This document shows positions 7,784 to 11,283 of a stretch of DNA of 11,283 bases, piece after piece (position 1 is the first letter of the stretch; every line of letters starts with the position of its first letter). The notes beneath the pieces are model-generated. The model worked only from the letters and a program-made list of their open reading frames with translations. It did not search any database and was not told the origin of the DNA. The DNA is from Euperipatoides rowelli (Eukaryota > Onychophora > Udeonychophora > Euonychophora > Peripatopsidae). Position numbers and translations under genes: made by a program. The stretch is from the NCBI GenBank assembly GCA_003024985.2, contig PXIH01S0039339.1; one strand, written 5' to 3'.

Positions 7784-9092
7784 CTGGTAATCAAATATGT
7801 AGCCTACATATCATTAAAAAACAAAATTTAAAGAAAACTTTTATGGCATCATATTGCATTATTATAAAATATAATGCTTTTTTATTTATGGCTTTACTCC
7901 AAGGTGAAGCTCAGAAAGTAATTCTATATTTAAAACTAAAGTATCAGGTTATAACTGTACAAATAAAATAAAAATCTCAATAAAACCATATAATAAAAGA
8001 CATAATGTCAATAAAACCATTAAATATCACTTATAGAGGGCGCTCATATCCTAGAGTCTCATCATCTCTAATACAGTGACATTATAATAATCTACAGTAT
8101 ATCTGCTTGAAATAGATGATTAAACTATATGAGGGCTGACATAATTTGTTTCTTTTTTTTTAAACCCAAATAATAATTCAATTGTATTGATGTTTAAAAC
8201 ATTAACAATCTGTAATAGAACTGAATAATAATAAAAAAAGGAAGTGTTTCTAATCTCTATATCAATTAAATATGGTTTGAGATTTTGAGTTTCTCTGCAC
8301 AATGCTTCAGGGTATAATTATTTTGGCACATAATAAAAAAATTGGTCACCCATTAATGATAATGAATTCAATTTCCCTTATTTCAAAAGAATACAATTTT
8401 TGAAAGAAATATAAAGCACTGTACAGTATTTGAACAATAAATGCACAACCAGCTAACAATAGATTACAAAAAAAAAAACATTTCAAATCTTAATAGGCCT
8501 ACCCCATGAGACAAGGATTTCCTTTATACCATATATTTATTTTTCCCATTTTTATATATTTTTTTCATTCTGCATGATTATAAATTAATTAAACAAATGA
8601 AGAAATATTTATTTCTTCTAGTATTTTCTCTTTTGTTTATCTGTTTTCACTATTTCTTTTAATACCATTTTTGAACATACTGTAAAAGCTAAAATGCAGA
8701 TTGCTGTATTATTGTGTACATGTTATATTTATTATTACTATAATAACTACTTTAAACTATAATTATTAAATAGCTGCTATTCACTTTAAAATATTAATAA
8801 TGGCTATAAAACATTTAAAACCATAAATGCCGCAATGTGTGCCGCCATTTTTTAACTACTTTTATAAAATACCTCGATATTTCATAATGGCTATATTATC
8901 ATTTTTACTTTATTTCACATTTAAAAAAAAAAAACTCTCTAAAAATGTTTATTACACCTCTTGATTATCATAGGGTTGAGGCATAATTGTTTAGGGCGTA
9001 ATATGTAAAAGGAGTTAAGGTTCCGTTTTGGATTAAGGTTAGGATCTATTTAAAACATTTAAATTTTAAACAATCTTACCTCCCGTCGAATT
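7784..9092. other. AT-rich non-coding stretch
   Basis: No gene is recognised on either strand. The minus-strand frame at 8120-8302 and plus-strand frame at 9093-9350 have no features beyond chance. Small items: the phrase TCAATAAAACCAT occurs twice near 7977 and 8008; AGAGGGCGC near 8035 reappears in inverted orientation in GCGCCCTCT near 9101-9109. The pair is too short and too far apart to call an element. Confidence 0.5.
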
Positions 9093-9520
9093 TTGGTGTG
9101 GCGCCCTCTTCCAAAAATAAAAAAATCATTAAATGCTGTTGTAAATCAAATATTACCATCTTCACATATATGCAGTCGTGATCAAAACATTTCCTTACAA
9201 TCCTACAAAAAAATAAACGTTTCATCTTTTTACATGATGTTTTTACTGGGTTTTTTCACTATAAGTATACAAATCAAAACTGGAATTTTTAATAAATGTC
9301 AATTTTATTTTCATTTTGGCAAACATTTTTTAATCAATCACTATATCTAATAAACCTCATGAAGTTGTATCGTGCAGGTTTGTAAAATGTTGACGTTGCC
9401 CTTCAATATACATATGAATTACACTCATGTAAGAGAACAAATTGCTCTCCGATGGGTAATCTTATATGCATTGGTTTTAGTAATGGAGTATGATTGGTGA
9501 AGTGACCGGATATTACGAGA
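9093..9520. other. Non-coding stretch, nothing recognised
   Basis: The 85-codon plus-strand frame at 9093-9350 is low-complexity, has no start context or domain pattern, and is not called. The segment 9360-9520 is slightly less AT-rich than its surroundings but gives no coding, tRNA or repeat signal that I can support. Confidence 0.45.
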
Positions 9521-9540
9521 CTCTTAGCATATGCTAAGAG
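9521..9540. repeat. 20-bp perfect palindrome
   Basis: CTCTTAGCATATGCTAAGAG is exactly self-complementary, with no loop. It stands alone in a non-repetitive stretch. It could be a dimeric factor binding site or chance; no gene start is near enough to decide. Confidence 0.9.
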
Positions 9541-9799
9541 GCCTATAAAGTGAAAAATAGAGCTTCAAAACAACTGGTACAATAACCTGTCATGCCTAAT
9601 TACTCGAGCAAGTAACACTATTTTGCGTTGCAGCATTGTGCAGTCATGAAATATCATTTTATTGTATGGAGATAATGATTCTAATATCTCAAATCTGATG
9701 CTCTATCTTGAGTTATATAGTCTATTATTGTTTAGTTATCCCCATGTATGCTCTTTCAATATTGATATCTTTTTATTTAAATACCAAATAAAATTATTA
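9541..9799. other. Non-coding spacer before the minus-strand LINE
   Basis: No coding segment is seen. Because the next LINE is read on the minus strand, its 3' end should lie in or just right of this stretch, but I find no clear tail or target duplication. Confidence 0.4.
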
Positions 9800-10990
9800 C
9801 AATATATTCTATTTATTTTGAAGTAAATTTCATATATTTTTTTTTCATGTAACACTGCCAACATATTTAATATGAATTTTAATTCATCTAAATTTTGATT
9901 TTAACTTTTTTTCCTAAATACTTTGCATGATGCCTAAAGTTTAATTTTTCATCTAATATAATATCTAGATTATTTTGTTATTTAACTCTTTTTAATTAAT
10001 TTTACTTTCTTCATTCCAATATTCATTATTAGTGTTTTCAGAATTTATAACCAACTCATTTTCAATTATAGACTATATCGAAATCATTTTTGGCACCCAA
10101 CTCTGTTTTTAATATTGAATGTATGCTTATATATATATATATTAATATCTTCCATAGAAAAAATATTTTTTGCAATCTCTACAATTATCAATCTCTTTAC
10201 CATTCTTTCAATAATATAGTCCCACATCAATATTATAATATAGTTATGACATTTGAATTCAATATAATTTTTGTATTAACAAATAACGATCTTTAGAATC
10301 AAAGGCAGCTGCCAACAAAATTTATTTTGGTTAAAATCCATCTTTAACCCCATCTAAACCAAATTTTCAAAAGCCTTTAAATCAGTTCCAGAAGATTTTT
10401 CTATTACTATGTATTTTCACATATAATAGCCGACAATTGTCACTAGCATAATTTTTTGATATTGATGCTAACTTATTTACGTAGGCTATCTGCTATAAGA
10501 TTTAATATTCTTCCTATTACCAGACTTTAAATTTCGATGAATTTTCTCTACTTTCCATTTAGATGGTAATTTACCATAAAATGCAGTTAAATTAAATAAT
10601 TTAGTGATAATTGATTTAAAAATTAATCCACATCTTTTTATAATATAATAAGATATAATTTTACTTTCACATCTTGTAACATCTTTGTCAACATTCACAT
10701 TTAAAATTTCCATATAGCTTTTTGTTTCTTATTTATTAAAAAAAAAGTGTTAAGTTTATCATTTATTTCTTCAATTAATATCGTACAACTAATATAGCAT
10801 CAATTAAATTTTCTATTTTTTTTATCAAAACTCATGTTTTTTGTTGTTGTTGTTTTGTTTTAGTCTTAATCTTGTTCATATATTTTCCTGCTTTTAAATA
10901 CTATTAGATTTAATTTTACCCTTAGTTCTCTGTATATATTTTTTTAATTTTTAGCTCTCTTGCCATTTCTTATTTTCATTCCAATTAATA
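9800..10990 (-). mobile_element. Decayed minus-strand LINE relic (jockey-like)
   Basis: Short peptides in several minus-strand frames follow LINE order when read from high to low coordinates. At 10937-10866 there is a pre-RT linker piece resembling the RNKL...SRKIY helix of this family. At 10713-10486 lies the longest fragment, leading into RT. At 10315-10259 a degraded motif A region reads AAAFDSKDRYLLIQKL. At 9974-9888 a thumb-side segment with ILDEKLNFRHHAKYLGKK is clear. A weak YCNNFIW match follows near 9810-9830. Frames change between almost every block and the first aspartate of motif A seems lost, so it is inactive. It is more decayed than the plus-strand LINE and faces it. Confidence 0.7.
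10486..10713 (-). pseudogene. LINE reverse transcriptase N-terminal fragment
   Basis: This 75-codon open frame holds the region just before the RT core. It starts with a short LNVNVDKD stretch that in intact relatives reads like the 'N-K-A-x-G-x-D-G' turn. It then has a cysteine-containing helix (KRCGLIFKSIITKLFN), GKLPSKWKVEKI, and KSGNRKNIKSYSR, where relatives continue with YRPIS. The invariant P of YRP is lost at the stop (10486-10488). Its AT-rich codons match the surrounding DNA, so it has drifted to local composition. No start codon context is meaningful, since the frame is part of a longer broken ORF2. Confidence 0.78.
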
Positions 10991-11042
10991 TCTCACTACT
11001 ATTCACCACAACTTTTCCCAATATTTTTTTCCTTTCTAAAAT

Positions 11043-11092
11043 AAACACTTTTCCACATTAGGCCTAAGAAAAATCATAGGAAAAAGTGTTTT
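11043..11092. repeat. Small inverted repeat enclosing a 10-bp palindrome
   Basis: AACACTTTTCC on the left (about 11044-11054) and GGAAAAAGTGTT on the right (about 11079-11090) are complementary apart from one extra base. The loop contains the perfect palindrome TTAGGCCTAA (11058-11067). This lies between the minus-strand LINE and the right-edge reading frame and may mark a fold-back element end; there is no target duplication to prove it. Confidence 0.55.
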
Positions 11093-11132
11093 AGGTTTGT
11101 AGCGAAATGAAGGTAAACTCCATTTGGCTTTA

Positions 11133-11282
11133 TTACAATTTTAATAGATTGCCATATGAGTGTTGTTCATGGTCTGGAGAAGATCCACTTGATATTCTAT
11201 TTTTTTGTCTAGTTTTTCCCAACATCTCTTTGGAAGCAGCCTTGATAGCGTCTGCTATCCTATTCTTCAATGTCATATCACA
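11133..11282 (-). CDS. Partial open reading frame running off the right edge; LINE linker or host exon
   Basis: The minus-strand frame is open from the window edge (11282) to a TAA at 11133-11135, 49 residues. It starts CDMTLKNRIADAIKAASKEM and continues with LGKTRQKN, then a Ser-, Gly- and His-rich tail. Composition is clearly less AT-rich than the neighbouring DNA. The pattern 'A-I-x-x-A-A-x-x-x-x-L-G-K-x-x-x-K' recalls the segment between endonuclease and RT in RTE- and CR1-type LINEs. It lies too far upstream of the adjacent minus-strand LINE linker to join it neatly, so it may be a separate fragment. A terminal host exon ending at this stop is the main alternative. The product is not recognised with confidence. 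Confidence 0.4.
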   Translation of the reverse strand, partial: CDMTLKNRIADAIKAASKEMLGKTRQKNRISSGSSPDHEQHSYGNLLKL

Positions 11283-11283
11283 T

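Noticed and set aside
8120-8302. 60-codon minus-strand open frame
   Set aside because: Chance frame in AT-rich DNA without any recognisable motif.
9018-9050. Fragment of the 9-bp-duplication MITE family
   Set aside because: Only GGTTCCGTT and a short GGTTAGG-type phrase are shared; too little to call a copy.
9093-9350. 85-codon plus-strand open frame
   Set aside because: Hydrophobic and aromatic residues reflect T-rich codons; no domain, splice site or context supports it.
10090-10296. 68-codon plus-strand open frame
   Set aside because: It is antisense to the minus-strand LINE relic and rich in Asn, Ile and Tyr from AT-rich codons.
1-11283. tRNA, rRNA, CRISPR array or prokaryote-type defence or toxin system
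   Set aside because: I found no tRNA box pair with a foldable acceptor stem, no regularly spaced repeats and no bacterial-type genes; the DNA is that of a repeat-rich animal genome.

Overview
The window is very AT-rich (repeated A and T runs, many near-homopolymers) and looks like nuclear DNA of an invertebrate animal. The evidence is a spliced-looking host exon with consensus acceptor and donor sites, two decayed LINE (non-LTR retrotransposon) copies of the jockey/CR1-like kind, and two short palindromic DNA transposons. There is no bacterial gene density, operon or ribosome-binding-site pattern. The species cannot be named from the sequence.

Layout. Positions 1-1830 are non-coding and hold two MITE-like elements. 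One lies at 464-747, with TA target duplications and a long internal stem. The other lies at 1570-1819, with 27/29-matching terminal inverted repeats and a 9-bp direct duplication. A 32-bp perfect palindrome sits at 770-801. Positions 2178-2463 hold the only likely host coding sequence: a well-supported plus-strand exon (2327-2463) and a possible 15-nt microexon just upstream (2178-2192). Positions 2464-5150 look like intron or spacer with a structured, less AT-rich segment (2790-3055), a 21-bp tandem repeat (3580-3641) and a diverged 197-bp tandem duplication (3994-4388).

Positions 5151-7783 are a 5'-truncated, plus-strand LINE. It can be followed from the end of its endonuclease (SDH motif), through a linker, the reverse transcriptase and the C-terminal region, to a 3' UTR ending in an AAT microsatellite. 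It is dead: there are many stops and frameshifts, and the catalytic FADD box reads FLDM. Inside it, 274 bp is repeated identically on either side of a single N at 5804, which is most simply an unmerged contig overlap in the assembly.

Positions 7784-9760 are AT-rich with no recognised gene. Positions about 9800-10990 are a second, more decayed LINE on the minus strand, facing the first. The right edge (11133-11282, minus) carries a short open reading frame that is either another LINE fragment or a host exon.

The genes do not form a pathway. The picture is one host gene whose intron or flank has accumulated dead transposable elements. I saw no convincing new biological system; the most useful observations are the probable assembly artefact at the N, the microexon candidate and the two MITE families.
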